DNA of 64,000 nt from Undaria pinnatifida (GCA_012845835.1 JABAKD010000039.1:24779-88778); one strand, 5' to 3'; shown: positions 34,353 to 43,481, numbered from the stretch's first letter. Numbers and translations are program-made. The notes: generated by a model not told the origin, from the letters alone.

Positions 34353-34858
34353 GTATGAACACACTCTTGCCTGAAGAATTGCGGGCAAAGTATATCAATC
34401 CGGCCACCATTCGCGACATTCTTACCAGCGTAAAGACAATCGCCATGGTTGGCCTTTCGCCGAAGAAGCAGCGCCCTAGCAACTTTGTGGCCTCATATCT
34501 CAACTACGAAGGGTATCGGGTCATTCCGGTCAATCCTCGAGCTGATGAAATATATGGTGAAAAAGCGTATCCAGATCTCAAAAGCATCCCATTTCCAGTC
34601 GATTTGGTCAATGTATTCCGCCGCCCGGAAGATTGCCCCGATATTGCCCGCGATGCTGTCGCCATCGGTGCCAAGAGTATATGGCTGCAGCTAAGGGTTA
34701 TCAGCCTTGAAGCAGCCACGATCGCCGAAGAAGGCGGGTTAAAGGTCGTCATGGACCGCTGTGTGAAAATCGAGCATGGTCGTTATAACGGAAGTCTCCA
34801 CTGGGTTGGCATGAACACCGAAATTATCTCAGCAAAAAAGGCCCGACGCTTCATTTAA
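34319..34858 (+). CDS. CoA-binding protein (YccU family)
   Basis: A 179-residue Rossmann-fold protein with the CoA_binding_2 signature: TIAMVGLSPKKQRPSNFVASYLNYEGYRVIPVNPRADEIYGEKAYPDLKSIP, then VNVFRRPEDCP and GAKSIWLQLRV. Role unknown; homologs bind CoA and often sit beside O-acetylhomoserine sulfhydrylase genes, as here. The ATG at 34319 has GGAGG seven bases upstream and overlaps metY by 34 bases; a second ATG at 34355 gives 167 residues with no ribosome site. The overlap implies coupling to metY. Confidence 0.85.
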   Translation: MGSRPSLASDVSMNTLLPEELRAKYINPATIRDILTSVKTIAMVGLSPKKQRPSNFVASYLNYEGYRVIPVNPRADEIYGEKAYPDLKSIPFPVDLVNVFRRPEDCPDIARDAVAIGAKSIWLQLRVISLEAATIAEEGGLKVVMDRCVKIEHGRYNGSLHWVGMNTEIISAKKARRFI

Positions 34859-34886
34859 CGTTTGCTCGCTGCGGTTTGGTCAAGGA

Positions 34887-34915
34887 ATGATCTCTCGAGC
34901 ATGGCGGGAGATCAT
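34887..34915. terminator. Hairpin after the CoA-binding protein gene
   Basis: Eleven-bp arms ATGATCTCTCG and CGGGAGATCAT with one G-U pair around a 7-nt loop, 29 bases after the stop. No T run follows, so termination is uncertain. Confidence 0.45.
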
Positions 34916-35030
34916 GCTGTGGCAAAGCTATCCAACCGGATGTCGTGGGACTATCTCGTGTAAGACTCGATGTCAGTTTGCCTTGCGATACTGGAGCTAT
35001 TATTGAGCCTGATTCGCACCGGAAAACACA

Positions 35031-35393
35031 ATGCCAATAGAAGAACTCACCCTTGCCGACATTTTTGATCATCACGAAGTCCACTTTGACCCGGGAGAAC
35101 AAACAAATGGTAGCCTCTACCTTTGCCGACATCCATCCCAGAGCTTTGAATCCACAGCGATCATTTCAACTTTACAGAAGGCCGGGCTGTGGTCCGATAC
35201 TCCCTCAAAACAGGTGCGCGATGACCAGCGGGATGCTTATAAAAGCCAATTGGAACTATTGCAAATTGTCACTTATGACACGAAGAGCAGCACATTCTTG
35301 ATGGTCCGCTGCACCCACCCCAAATATCCATCGGACGAAAGGCGCTGGCAAGCGTGGCTTGACCACCTCGATACCATTTACATTCGTCAATAA
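35031..35393 (+). CDS. Hypothetical protein
   Basis: A 120-residue soluble protein starting MPIEELTLADIFDHHEVHFDPGEQ and ending RRWQAWLDHLDTIYIRQ. A GGA element lies seven bases before the ATG. No domain is recognised, and Cys and His are scattered without a metal-site pattern. It ends 12 bases before the gamma-glutamyltransferase gene, so the two are probably cotranscribed. Confidence 0.6.
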   Translation: MPIEELTLADIFDHHEVHFDPGEQTNGSLYLCRHPSQSFESTAIISTLQKAGLWSDTPSKQVRDDQRDAYKSQLELLQIVTYDTKSSTFLMVRCTHPKYPSDERRWQAWLDHLDTIYIRQ

Positions 35394-35405
35394 TCGGAGA
35401 TTAAT

Positions 35406-37133
35406 ATGCTTGACAGCTACCGCCCCGTTATTCGTGGTCGAAAATTTGTAGTTTCATCGGTCCATTATCTAGCGACAATGGCCGGCTTTCAAATTTTGGA
35501 ACGGGGCGGCAATGCAGCTGATGCCGGTGTGGCCGTTGGGCTATGCATCAATGTTCTTGAGCCTGAGCTTGCCCATTTTGGTGGTGTCGCTCCAATCATC
35601 TATTGCCCCGGGTCCGGCGGCCCCGTCGAAACCATAAGTGGCTTAGGGCGTTGGCCCCAGAAAGCAAGCCGTGCTTACTTCCAGGAACAGCATGATGGCG
35701 ATCTGCCTGAAGGTGTCCTCCGCGCAATAACACCTGCCTCGGCCGCCGCCTGGCTGACCGCTTTGGACCGTTATGGAACCATGAGTTTTGCTGAGGTAGT
35801 GGCGCCAGCCCTGGATCTTGCCGCAAACGGACGTCCAGTTGACGATCGCTTTCACCGGGCCATGCGTGATCCGGAGCATATGGTTTGGCCAACAACGAAA
35901 GCAGTTTACCATCGGGATGGTCATATTCCCTCCAAGGGCGAACTATTTCGTCAACCTGAATTGGCCAATAGTTTTCGCCTCATGATTGCCGCAGAGAAAA
36001 AGGCTGGTGGTGATCGGATCGCAGGGCTACATGCTGCCAGGGATGTCTATTATAAGGGTGAGATTGCCCGGCGTATGGTGGAGTTCCATCAACAAGAGGG
36101 TGGCTTCTTGACGATGGAGGATTTGGCCACTTTCCAGGTCGGCGTCGAACCGCCAGAGCATATTTATTACAAAGGGTATGACATTTATAGTTGTGGCGCC
36201 TGGTGCCAGGGTCCTGCCTTATTGATGTTGCTCAAGATGCTAGAACCATTAGATTTACAGGCAATGGGCCACAACTCGACAAAATACCTGCACACCTTAC
36301 TCGAAGCGATTAAATTAACATTTGCCGACCGCGAGGCATATTTTGGCGACCCTGAATTTGTCGACGTTCCGCTCAAAGTCCTTTTGAATGAAAAATATGC
36401 GGCCGCCAGAACAGCCTTGATCGACGCGGATCGAGCAGCACCCGATATGCCGGCAGCGGGCGAAGCCTGGGGGTTGTCAAATGGACCGGCCGGTTCCCTG
36501 CCCCAGCAGGAAACGACCCCGGGACCAATCAATAACGCCGAATGGCACAGCGACACCAGCTACCTATGCGTCATCGATGCCGAAGGCAATGCTTTCTCGG
36601 CAACGCCTTCAGATGGATTAGGCAGCTCACCTGTCGTGCCCGGCAACGGCTTCCCTGTCTCCAGCCGCGGCTATCAGACCTGGCTTGATGATACCCACCC
36701 CAGCCGGCTTGAGCCGGGGAAACGACCCCGCTTGACCCCAAATCCAGCTCTGGTGCTCAAAGATGGCAAACCGGTGATGACTCTGGGGTGCCCTGGCGGC
36801 GATGCCCAGGTTCAGGCCATGCTCCAGGTCTTCCTCAATATGGTCGAATTTGGCATGGATCCACAAGCGGCGATCGAAGCACCCCGGGCCATTTCCCACA
36901 GCTTCCCCAACTCCTTTTGGCCCCATCATTCACGCCCTGGCGAAGTCACACTCGAAACACGGATTGATGCCAGCGTCCGGGCGGAACTGGCGACAAAAGG
37001 CCACATTCTAATCGAAGAGGACGATTGGAGTGGTAAAGTTGCCCGAGTTTGCGCCATCCGGGTCGACGAAGAATCTGATGTACGTCTTGCAGGCGCAGAC
37101 CCCCGGTCAACATCATATGCTGTAGGCTGGTAA
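35406..37133 (+). CDS. ggt: Gamma-glutamyltransferase family protein
   Basis: A 575-residue Ntn-hydrolase precursor that should self-cleave before the catalytic Thr, here Thr384 in HSDT-SYLCVIDAEGNAFSATPSDG. The large subunit contains HYLATMAGFQILERGGNAADAGVAVGLCINVLEPELAHFGG and the small subunit GSSPVVPGNGFP. Such enzymes hydrolyse or transfer gamma-glutamyl groups from glutathione and similar compounds. Residues around the catalytic Thr (DTSYLC rather than the usual TTHFSV) suggest a diverged subgroup that may act on other substrates. No signal peptide is visible, so it is likely cytoplasmic. GGAGA is six bases before the ATG. Confidence 0.9.
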   Translation: MLDSYRPVIRGRKFVVSSVHYLATMAGFQILERGGNAADAGVAVGLCINVLEPELAHFGGVAPIIYCPGSGGPVETISGLGRWPQKASRAYFQEQHDGDLPEGVLRAITPASAAAWLTALDRYGTMSFAEVVAPALDLAANGRPVDDRFHRAMRDPEHMVWPTTKAVYHRDGHIPSKGELFRQPELANSFRLMIAAEKKAGGDRIAGLHAARDVYYKGEIARRMVEFHQQEGGFLTMEDLATFQVGVEPPEHIYYKGYDIYSCGAWCQGPALLMLLKMLEPLDLQAMGHNSTKYLHTLLEAIKLTFADREAYFGDPEFVDVPLKVLLNEKYAAARTALIDADRAAPDMPAAGEAWGLSNGPAGSLPQQETTPGPINNAEWHSDTSYLCVIDAEGNAFSATPSDGLGSSPVVPGNGFPVSSRGYQTWLDDTHPSRLEPGKRPRLTPNPALVLKDGKPVMTLGCPGGDAQVQAMLQVFLNMVEFGMDPQAAIEAPRAISHSFPNSFWPHHSRPGEVTLETRIDASVRAELATKGHILIEEDDWSGKVARVCAIRVDEESDVRLAGADPRSTSYAVGW

Positions 37134-37195
37134 TTTGTTCGGGTGGTAAAAATTGAACTGGCGACGGGGCTAAAGCACCCGGCTTAACTGTTCCA

Positions 37196-37274
37196 AGCGC
37201 CTTTCGGCGCTACCATCAATGGATTTTGTGTGCTAGGCAGCATTCACGACCTCAATAATCTGCTTCAGCAGATT
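37196..37274. other. Intergenic hairpins before the antiporter gene
   Basis: The 284-base gap between ggt and the antiporter gene holds two short perfect hairpins: AGCGCC-TTTC-GGCGCT (37196-37211) and AATCTGCT-TC-AGCAGATT (37257-37274). Neither is followed by a T run. Nothing else is recognised; the antiporter promoter should lie in the AT-rich stretch 37320-37410. Confidence 0.4.
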
Positions 37275-37417
37275 CAACCCTAGCCAGGGTGTTCACACCT
37301 TGCGCATTTTACGCAGATATCTATTCCAAAAAATAACAACCGAATCATTTGCAAACCCGCAAATCTTGTTCAAAATCCCTAAACATGAACTAAACTTCTG
37401 CTCACTACAGTAGGTGA

Positions 37418-38665
37418 ATGGTTGAATGGCTAACAAATATCCTGAGTAATATCGAGGTTGGCAACAGTTCATACCTTGCCTTCGTCCTTTTTGATATCTT
37501 GCTTATCATTATTTTGGCCCGCTTGCTTGGGAATCTGGTTAGCCGCTTCGGTCAACCCCGCGTCGTCGGTGAAATCCTGGCCGGCCTGCTATTAGGCCCG
37601 ACTATCCTGGGCGAGGAACTTTCCCAACTGCTGGTACCCCTTGCGGTGCGACCAACGCTGAGCGCCCTGGCAACCATCGGGCTGATCTTATTTATGTTCA
37701 TCGCCGGGTTGGAATTTGATCTGTTGTTGGTGAAAGGTAAGGAGGCGCCGTCTCTAATTCTAGGTATTTTATCGGTCGGCATCCCGGCTATACTGGGATT
37801 CCCGATTGCCTTAGTTTTACACAGCGAGACTTATTTCGGACCGGCCGGTATCGACTACCTCCCCTTCGCGCTCCTTATCGGTGCAGCCCTCACCGTCACC
37901 GCATTTCCCATTATGGCCCACATTTTGCGCGAACGAGGTGAATCGCAAACTTCCTTGGCGGCCCTGGCCATCGGCTGCGCCGGCATCGTTTCAATTTTGA
38001 TGTTTCTGTATATTGCCCTGGCCAGCGCTGTGGCCAGTGGCGCGGGTAGTTCGAGCATTCTCATGACTATCAGCGGGACAATTATGCTAGGGCTCATTTC
38101 CTGGTTTGTCGTCAAACCATGGCTTGCACGGACTATCAAGCCGGAGCTTACGGCGAATCAGATTAGCATTATCTTTTTCGGTTTGCTCCTATACGCCTTA
38201 CTGGCCGACCGCATCGGTATTCACGCGCTGATGGGAGGCTTCATTTGGGGAATGCTGTTACCTCAGCAAAAGAGTTTGCGAGACCAGCTAGTGAGCAAGG
38301 TTCAAGATGTCGCCCTTCTGGTTTTCTTACCGCTTTTCTTTGCCAATGCAGGATTTTCAGCCGACCTAAAGCTATTAGGTCTGGAAAATGTACCAGGTCT
38401 ACTGCTGTTACTTGTGGGCGCTATCGGTGGCAAATTTCTGGGTGCCGCCCCGGCCCTCCGGTTTGGTCTAACATGGGGCGAAGTCACCATTTTGGGCGCA
38501 CTGTTTAATACTCGTGGTCTGCTGGTTTTAGTTGTAGGGCTAATCGGACTGGAGCAGATGATTATCACGCCGGTTACCTTCACCTTATTCGTTATCGTGG
38601 CCCTCGTTACAAACCTGATGACCCTGCCGATTATTAATTGGGCCAGTGCAAAACAACTAGAATAA
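37418..38665 (+). CDS. Cation:proton antiporter, CPA2 family
   Basis: A 415-residue inner-membrane protein with about eleven to twelve hydrophobic helices covering almost its whole length. LVSRFGQPRVVGEILAGLLLGPTILGEE is the family's helix 2 signature and LILFMFIAGLEFD contains the conserved acidic membrane residues; NTRGLLVLVVGLIGL lies near the C-terminus. There is no C-terminal KTN or TrkA-N domain, so this is a short NapA/KefB-type Na+(K+)/H+ exchanger without the regulatory domain of Kef channels. The ATG follows GTAGGTGA with short spacing. Confidence 0.92.
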   Translation: MVEWLTNILSNIEVGNSSYLAFVLFDILLIIILARLLGNLVSRFGQPRVVGEILAGLLLGPTILGEELSQLLVPLAVRPTLSALATIGLILFMFIAGLEFDLLLVKGKEAPSLILGILSVGIPAILGFPIALVLHSETYFGPAGIDYLPFALLIGAALTVTAFPIMAHILRERGESQTSLAALAIGCAGIVSILMFLYIALASAVASGAGSSSILMTISGTIMLGLISWFVVKPWLARTIKPELTANQISIIFFGLLLYALLADRIGIHALMGGFIWGMLLPQQKSLRDQLVSKVQDVALLVFLPLFFANAGFSADLKLLGLENVPGLLLLLVGAIGGKFLGAAPALRFGLTWGEVTILGALFNTRGLLVLVVGLIGLEQMIITPVTFTLFVIVALVTNLMTLPIINWASAKQLE

Positions 38666-38702
38666 TTCTCAAAATTACATGTTTCTAATCTCCATAACGG
38701 AC

Positions 38703-38708
38703 TATAAT
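38703..38708 (+). promoter_or_regulatory. -10 box for the FMN reductase gene
   Basis: Perfect TATAAT 31 bases before the start of the FMN reductase gene, in the 74-base gap after the antiporter gene. The matching -35 region is weak. Confidence 0.4.
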
Positions 38709-38739
38709 GCGATAACTTTTTATGGAGAATGGTTAGAAA

Positions 38740-39285
38740 ATGGAAAATAAACTAAATGTAGTTGCCTTTGCCGGTAGCTTGCGTCAGCAATCGTTGCACA
38801 AAATGCTGCTGAAGGCAGCCGCTGAGCTTGCCCCGGAAAATATGAGCATTGAAATTATCGATATAAGTGATATCCCGCTTTTTAATGCTGATTTGGAAAC
38901 AGATGGCTTCCCGGCGCCCGTAGAAGCTTTTAGAAACAAAGTGGCTGCCTCAGACGGGATCATCCTGGCCGTGCCAGAGTATAATGGCTCCATGCCCGGG
39001 GTTCTAAAGAACGCCATCGATTGGCTATCCCGTGGTGGCCTGCTGGGCAAACGCCCGGGAATCACGATGGGTGGCTCACCCGGTTCCCTCGGTGGAACCA
39101 AAGCCCAGGAACATATGCGCCAAAGCATGATGCATTTGGGCATGTATGTGATGCCCCGTCCCACGATTGCCATCCCACAGATGAACAATAAGTTTGAAGA
39201 TGGAAACCTGGCGGATGAAGCAACACGTGGTTTCGTCGCCACACAGCTCCAGGAATTCGCTACCTGGATCGGTCGTTTTAACTAG
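38740..39285 (+). CDS. NADPH-dependent FMN reductase (flavodoxin-like)
   Basis: A 181-residue flavodoxin-fold reductase of the chromate/azoreductase type. VVAFAGSLRQQSLHKMLLKAA binds the FMN phosphate and VPEYNGSMPGVLKNAIDWLSRGG the isoalloxazine. It reduces FMN or quinones and other small acceptors with NADPH; the physiological substrate is unknown. A TATAAT box is at 38703 and GGAG lies a little further than usual (about 10 bases) from the ATG. The convergent amidohydrolase gene shares a hairpin terminator with it. Confidence 0.92.
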   Translation: MENKLNVVAFAGSLRQQSLHKMLLKAAAELAPENMSIEIIDISDIPLFNADLETDGFPAPVEAFRNKVAASDGIILAVPEYNGSMPGVLKNAIDWLSRGGLLGKRPGITMGGSPGSLGGTKAQEHMRQSMMHLGMYVMPRPTIAIPQMNNKFEDGNLADEATRGFVATQLQEFATWIGRFN

Positions 39286-39291
39286 ATATCT

Positions 39292-39325
39292 ACAAGAGTC
39301 CTCCTTGTGTAAGAGGGACTCTTGT
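39292..39325. terminator. Hairpin between convergent genes
   Basis: Ten-bp arms ACAAGAGTCC and GGACTCTTGT with extra pairing inside, located between the ends of the FMN reductase and amidohydrolase genes. Short T runs on both sides allow a bidirectional role. Confidence 0.55.
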
Positions 39326-39333
39326 CTATCTGC

Positions 39334-40965
39334 TTAGATCCGCGACCAAACAACCTCACCACCGGCAATCGTCGTATCAACCTGAATCTCCTTTATCTCA
39401 TCCTCCGGGATTGAGAAATAATCCCGATCCAGGATAGCGATGTCGGCTACTTTGCCTAGCTCCAATGAGCCTTTCAATGATTCCTCGCGCGTCAACCAGG
39501 GGCCAGCCATCGTGTAGCTATATAACGCTTCGTCTCGAGTCAATGCCTGGTCAGGCGCTACCAACTGGTTCAAATTATTACGCCGGGTAATAAGAGCATA
39601 TAGTGCGACAAACGGGTTGGTCGAAACTGTACTCGGCACGTCAGAACTCGAGGTAAGAACGATGCCGTGCTCCAGGAATTTGCGAGCGGGTTTCCAATTA
39701 GCAGCACGGGCGTGACCGACATCGCGGAAGATAAGATCCCCTTCCCAATACATAAATGTGGGCTGAATAACGGCAGCAATATTATGCTTGGCCATCAGCT
39801 CGAGGCCTCGATCGGAAGGAAAATAGGCATGAATGATATTGTGACGGGCATCTGGCCATGAAACCTTACCCGTGACCTCGGCAAATGCCTCAACACACAT
39901 ATCCATCGCCCTATCGCCAGTTACGTGAATCCCTACATCCCAATGCATTTCCTGAGCTGATGTAAAATAACGGCGTAAATCCTCAGTATCGAGGCGATTG
40001 TAATTGACGACCTCACTTTCCCCTTCAAATGGCTCGTACATGTAAGCTGTGTGTGGTGTGGTGCCGCCGTCGATAGCCATTTTTAAGCCGCCCAGCTTTA
40101 GCCAATCATCGCCAATTCCGGTGAACAAGCCTAATTCGCGAGCCCTGTATTCCAGCTGTGCCTCACTCTCCTGTTCGCGAAAACCGTGCCAGCTCGGCAT
40201 TAGGTTCATACGAACTGTCAGGTCACCATCAAGATATACCTGTTGGAAAGCGGCCATCTGATCAGCCATCAGACCAGGATCAACGACACTGGTGATGCCA
40301 AAGCTATTAAATTCATGGCAACCAAGCCGTACGGCATTCTCCAACTCTGCTGCAGTGGGCACGGGGACTAATGGGCGTACTAACATTTTGGCAGCAGCCC
40401 GGATCAAACCAGTTGGCTCGCCAGCTGCATCCCGTTCAATCTTGCCACCATCAGGATCGGGAGTGGCGCGGCTAATTCCGGCAAGGGTTAAAGCAACACT
40501 GTTAACGACATCAGCATTGAAAAATCGCTGCAGGATTACGGGATGCTTGTCAGTTGCCGGATCGATATCATGTTTGGTTGGCAGACGGCCATCTTTGAAG
40601 TTACCCTCATTCCAACCCATCCCGACGATCCAGGTACCGGCCGGTACATCCTTCGCCTTCTCCCGAACCAATTCCATCATCTCCTCTGGTGATTCACACT
40701 CGTCCAGGCGTATCGCCGCTAACTTCACGCCGACTTCCTGCAAATGAGCGTGACTATCAAATATCCCCGGAATCGCCGTTCGACCACCCAGATCAATGCG
40801 CTTCGTATGTTCATCACCCAAACCAGCGATATCAACATCCCCACCTAGCGCCAAAATACGCCCGTCCTTGATGGCCAGCCCGTTCGTCACGGTGCGATCT
40901 TTGTCCATTGTGTGAATCTTGCCATTTATCAAAATGATATCAGGTGCCAAGCGTCGAATTTTCAT
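39334..40965 (-). CDS. Amidohydrolase, YtcJ/AtzD-like (Amidohydro_3)
   Basis: A 543-residue metal-dependent hydrolase. DIILINGKIHTMDKDRTVTNGLAIKDGRILALG forms the N-terminal beta sandwich; IFDSHAHLQEVG carries the first metal histidines; GIHVTGDRAMDMCVEAF and LTSSSDVPSTVSTNPFVALYALITR are typical of the YtcJ group, which hydrolyses amide or formamide bonds of unknown substrates. The ATG at 40965 is chosen because a perfect GGAGGT lies five bases upstream; the frame is open upstream to 41061, but that extension lacks a ribosome site and is not conserved-looking. No export signal. Confidence 0.9.
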   Translation of the reverse strand: MKIRRLAPDIILINGKIHTMDKDRTVTNGLAIKDGRILALGGDVDIAGLGDEHTKRIDLGGRTAIPGIFDSHAHLQEVGVKLAAIRLDECESPEEMMELVREKAKDVPAGTWIVGMGWNEGNFKDGRLPTKHDIDPATDKHPVILQRFFNADVVNSVALTLAGISRATPDPDGGKIERDAAGEPTGLIRAAAKMLVRPLVPVPTAAELENAVRLGCHEFNSFGITSVVDPGLMADQMAAFQQVYLDGDLTVRMNLMPSWHGFREQESEAQLEYRARELGLFTGIGDDWLKLGGLKMAIDGGTTPHTAYMYEPFEGESEVVNYNRLDTEDLRRYFTSAQEMHWDVGIHVTGDRAMDMCVEAFAEVTGKVSWPDARHNIIHAYFPSDRGLELMAKHNIAAVIQPTFMYWEGDLIFRDVGHARAANWKPARKFLEHGIVLTSSSDVPSTVSTNPFVALYALITRRNNLNQLVAPDQALTRDEALYSYTMAGPWLTREESLKGSLELGKVADIAILDRDYFSIPEDEIKEIQVDTTIAGGEVVWSRI

Positions 40966-41193
40966 TTTATACCTCCAAGCTGAAATACCTATTTTACGAT
41001 CGTTTAATGGATCAGTGAGATGCTGTGGCTTGCCAATCAATAAATACCAATTGGCCGACAAGACGGTAGCTTTTTTGCGTCCAATCTGCGGACCACATCC
41101 AGCAACCTGCCGGATTTGAGCGCTTTTGGACTGAACCTATTTCAATAAATTCCTGCGGCAATCAGAGCCGGTCTTCTACCGTAGGCACTTTTA

Positions 41194-41223
41194 TCTCTCC
41201 AAGGGAACAGACCCTTGGAGAGA
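41194..41223. other. Hairpin in the leader of the SH3-like lipoprotein gene
   Basis: Perfect 12-bp arms TCTCTCCAAGGG and complement around the 6-nt loop AACAGA, 47 bases before the lipoprotein ATG. The 304-base gap 40966-41269 contains nothing else recognisable. The lack of a T run argues against a simple terminator. Confidence 0.45.
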
Positions 41224-41269
41224 ATGCGAGCCTATTCTGATTCGCAGCATTAGACATGGAGAATTAGTA

Positions 41270-42316
41270 ATGAAAACCAAATTGGTTTACCTATTGGCTG
41301 TCACCATCATATTGCCCTTGACAGCTTGCCTGCCGGATAGCAGTGGTGATCCTGTGGCTGAACCTACGGCCATTGTGACGCAGCCCGTACCGACCCCCAC
41401 ATTCATCGTGACGCCAACTGCTCCAACCTCAACAGTGTCGGCCACAAAAATACCATCAACAGAAATACCTCCAACAGAGATGCCGCCGACGGAGATGCCA
41501 ACCGCAACCTTGCCTGCAATCTTCAATGGGGTGCCGTCCTCGGACCAACCTTGCACGATCTATAATCCGGGCGACCTGCCTGTACCAGTTTATGCCGGGC
41601 CCGATCAGAGCCTGGCTATCATTGCCCGCTTTATAGATTGGAGCCCGGCGACTGGAGCAGAAGCTGGTTGGTTTAAGTTGGCAATGGCCTCTGGAGCCCC
41701 CGGCTGGGTCCGTGCTGAGCACGTTTTGATCCAACCTCCGTGCGGATTTGCACCCGAGAGCATTCCAATCCTTTTTGAACCTGGTGAGATTCGCGATGTT
41801 GTCAGCGGTGAGATATCGGCCGGTGAAGAAATTTCTTACAACTTCATCGCTACCGACGGGCAATACACCCTTGTTGCATTGCAATCCACCGATCCTGAAA
41901 TCCGTTTTAACGTTACAACGCCGGATGGGTTTATCTATAACACGGGTGAGCGCGCCTTACGCTTCCAGCTCGAACTAACAGGTCAATACGAAATCACAAT
42001 TATTGGTGGCCAACTAAGCAGCAGCTATATGTTTCTGCTTCAAATCAACCCCTTTGACAGTCCGGTACTACCGATAATCACCAGCCAAGGTAACCCTCCA
42101 ACGGATAGCTGCGCGGTTGCCCATCCTGGTGGAACGCTGGCCGTACCTATTCATGCCGAGCCATCTTTACATGGTGAACTGGTTGGCTATTTAAGCAATT
42201 GGGCCCCTGTCTCCTCGGGCGTAGAGGGTTGGTACCGCATTGACGCTTTTGGGGAACCTGGCTGGATTGCCATGGATATTGGTATGCCCGTTGGCAGCTG
42301 TCCCGAGAATTCGTGA
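41270..42316 (+). CDS. Lipoprotein with Thr/Pro linker and two SH3-like domains
   Basis: A 348-residue exported lipoprotein. The signal peptide ends in the lipobox LTAC with lipidated Cys20. Residues 30-88 are a Thr/Pro-rich linker including the repeated unit PPTEMP, a spacer that lifts domains off the membrane. Two similar modules follow, about 98-160 (GDLPVPVYAGPDQSLAIIARFIDWSP...GWFKLAM) and about 285-345 (GGTLAVPIHAEPSLHGELVGYLSNWAP...GWYRI), which resemble bacterial SH3 domains that bind wall polymers. Between them lies a jelly-roll-like stretch resembling a pre-peptidase C-terminal domain (EEISYNFIATDGQYTLVALQSTDPEIRFNVTTPDG). No enzyme motif. Followed by a long structured intergenic hairpin. 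Confidence 0.8.
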   Translation: MKTKLVYLLAVTIILPLTACLPDSSGDPVAEPTAIVTQPVPTPTFIVTPTAPTSTVSATKIPSTEIPPTEMPPTEMPTATLPAIFNGVPSSDQPCTIYNPGDLPVPVYAGPDQSLAIIARFIDWSPATGAEAGWFKLAMASGAPGWVRAEHVLIQPPCGFAPESIPILFEPGEIRDVVSGEISAGEEISYNFIATDGQYTLVALQSTDPEIRFNVTTPDGFIYNTGERALRFQLELTGQYEITIIGGQLSSSYMFLLQINPFDSPVLPIITSQGNPPTDSCAVAHPGGTLAVPIHAEPSLHGELVGYLSNWAPVSSGVEGWYRIDAFGEPGWIAMDIGMPVGSCPENS

Positions 42317-42360
42317 CTCTACCTGGAATCAATTAATCAAAAAGGTGACCAAACACAGAT

Positions 42361-42432
42361 CCAATCAGGCTGGAACGCTAAATCTGTCGGGTATGCACCC
42401 ACTCGACGGGTTTAGCCTTCCAGCCTGATTGG
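42361..42432. repeat. Long multi-part intergenic hairpin
   Basis: Outer arms of 14 perfect bp (CCAATCAGGCTGGA and complement), a 2x2 internal loop, then six further bp (GCTAAA/TTTAGC), and inside these a smaller GTCG-GGT/ACC-CGAC structure. No T run follows. It lies 45 bases after the lipoprotein gene; it could be a terminator, a small RNA or a MITE-like element. Confidence 0.55.
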
Positions 42433-42466
42433 TCAACCAGTCTGGAGCATGACATACTTATAAATT

Positions 42467-42480
42467 AAACAGGCCTGTTT
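42467..42480. promoter_or_regulatory. Candidate operator palindrome
   Basis: Perfect 14-bp palindrome AAACAGGCCTGTTT, 26 bases before the ATG of the amidohydrolase gene and just downstream of a TATAAA-like stretch at about 42460. Its position suits a repressor site. No regulator gene lies next to it. Confidence 0.4.
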
Positions 42481-42506
42481 CAATCTCGGCCTTGTAAGGA
42501 TTTGTC

Positions 42507-43481
42507 ATGATCATAGACTTTCATAACCATTACTTTCCACCTTCCTACCTCAACCTTCTCGAGCATGGACGCACCAATGTCTGGACGGAAAGAGATAGTG
42601 AGGGAATCTTGAATTTACAGATGGCTGGTTTCACAAATGAGCTCGCTGTAGCCCATTATGAAATCAGTGCACGGGTCGAAGCGATGGATGCGGCCGGCGT
42701 AGATATGAGCTGTTTAACAATGACGATTCCCGGGGTCCATGTAGAGCCAGGTCAAGGCGGCATCAGACAGGCACAAGCGGTAAATGATGGTTTTGCTGAA
42801 GCCATGAATCGTTACCCTGGCCGTTTCACTGGCATAGCTGTTCTGCCACTTCATCACCCGGACGCTGCTTTGATTGAATTCAAACGGGCCGTAAATGAGC
42901 TAGGATTACGTGGTGGCACATTGTTCTCGCACATTAACGGCCAACAACTCGACGACCCCGCCTTTTACCCACTATATGAATTAGCCATTGAACTCGATGT
43001 ACCACTTTGGATGCATCCAACCGTGCCCCAAGACCCCGGTGCAATGAATGACTATGGCATAACCGTTGTTGCTGGCTTTTTACATGAAACGACAGTTGCA
43101 GTTTGCCGATTGCTTTATAGTGGTGCCCTGGAACGTTATGAGGCTATGAATTTGGTCTTGTCGCAAATGGGTGGAACTATTCCATTCCTGGCGGAACGGG
43201 CCGAGCGTGGCTATCACGTCTATCCGCACAAAGTCAAGTTGCAACGCTCGCCAAGGGAGCAATTACAACGCCTTTATGCTGACACAACACCTTATACTCC
43301 TTGGGCCGTTGAGGTTGCTACCCGCTTTTTTGGTGAAGACAAAGTATTAATGGGAAGCGACTTCCCCCACACAATCGGCGATCTGCCTGGCGCGCTGGAA
43401 ACGATTCGTCAGCTTCCATTTTCAGAGGAAATCAAAGCCAAAATCCTCGGTGGAAACGCTGCCAAACTGCTGAATCTGTAA
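42507..43481 (+). CDS. Amidohydrolase 2 family protein (ACMSD-like)
   Basis: A 324-residue TIM-barrel metal-dependent hydrolase/decarboxylase. MIIDFHNHYFPP gives the first metal pair (His6 and His8), LWMHPTVPQ the next ligand, and MGSDFPHTIGD the C-terminal Asp. The family includes ACMSD and gamma-resorcylate decarboxylases, which decarboxylate or hydrolyse aromatic or semialdehyde substrates; the substrate here is not evident. AGGA is seven bases before the ATG. The upstream palindrome suggests regulation on its own. Confidence 0.9.
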   Translation: MIIDFHNHYFPPSYLNLLEHGRTNVWTERDSEGILNLQMAGFTNELAVAHYEISARVEAMDAAGVDMSCLTMTIPGVHVEPGQGGIRQAQAVNDGFAEAMNRYPGRFTGIAVLPLHHPDAALIEFKRAVNELGLRGGTLFSHINGQQLDDPAFYPLYELAIELDVPLWMHPTVPQDPGAMNDYGITVVAGFLHETTVAVCRLLYSGALERYEAMNLVLSQMGGTIPFLAERAERGYHVYPHKVKLQRSPREQLQRLYADTTPYTPWAVEVATRFFGEDKVLMGSDFPHTIGDLPGALETIRQLPFSEEIKAKILGGNAAKLLNL

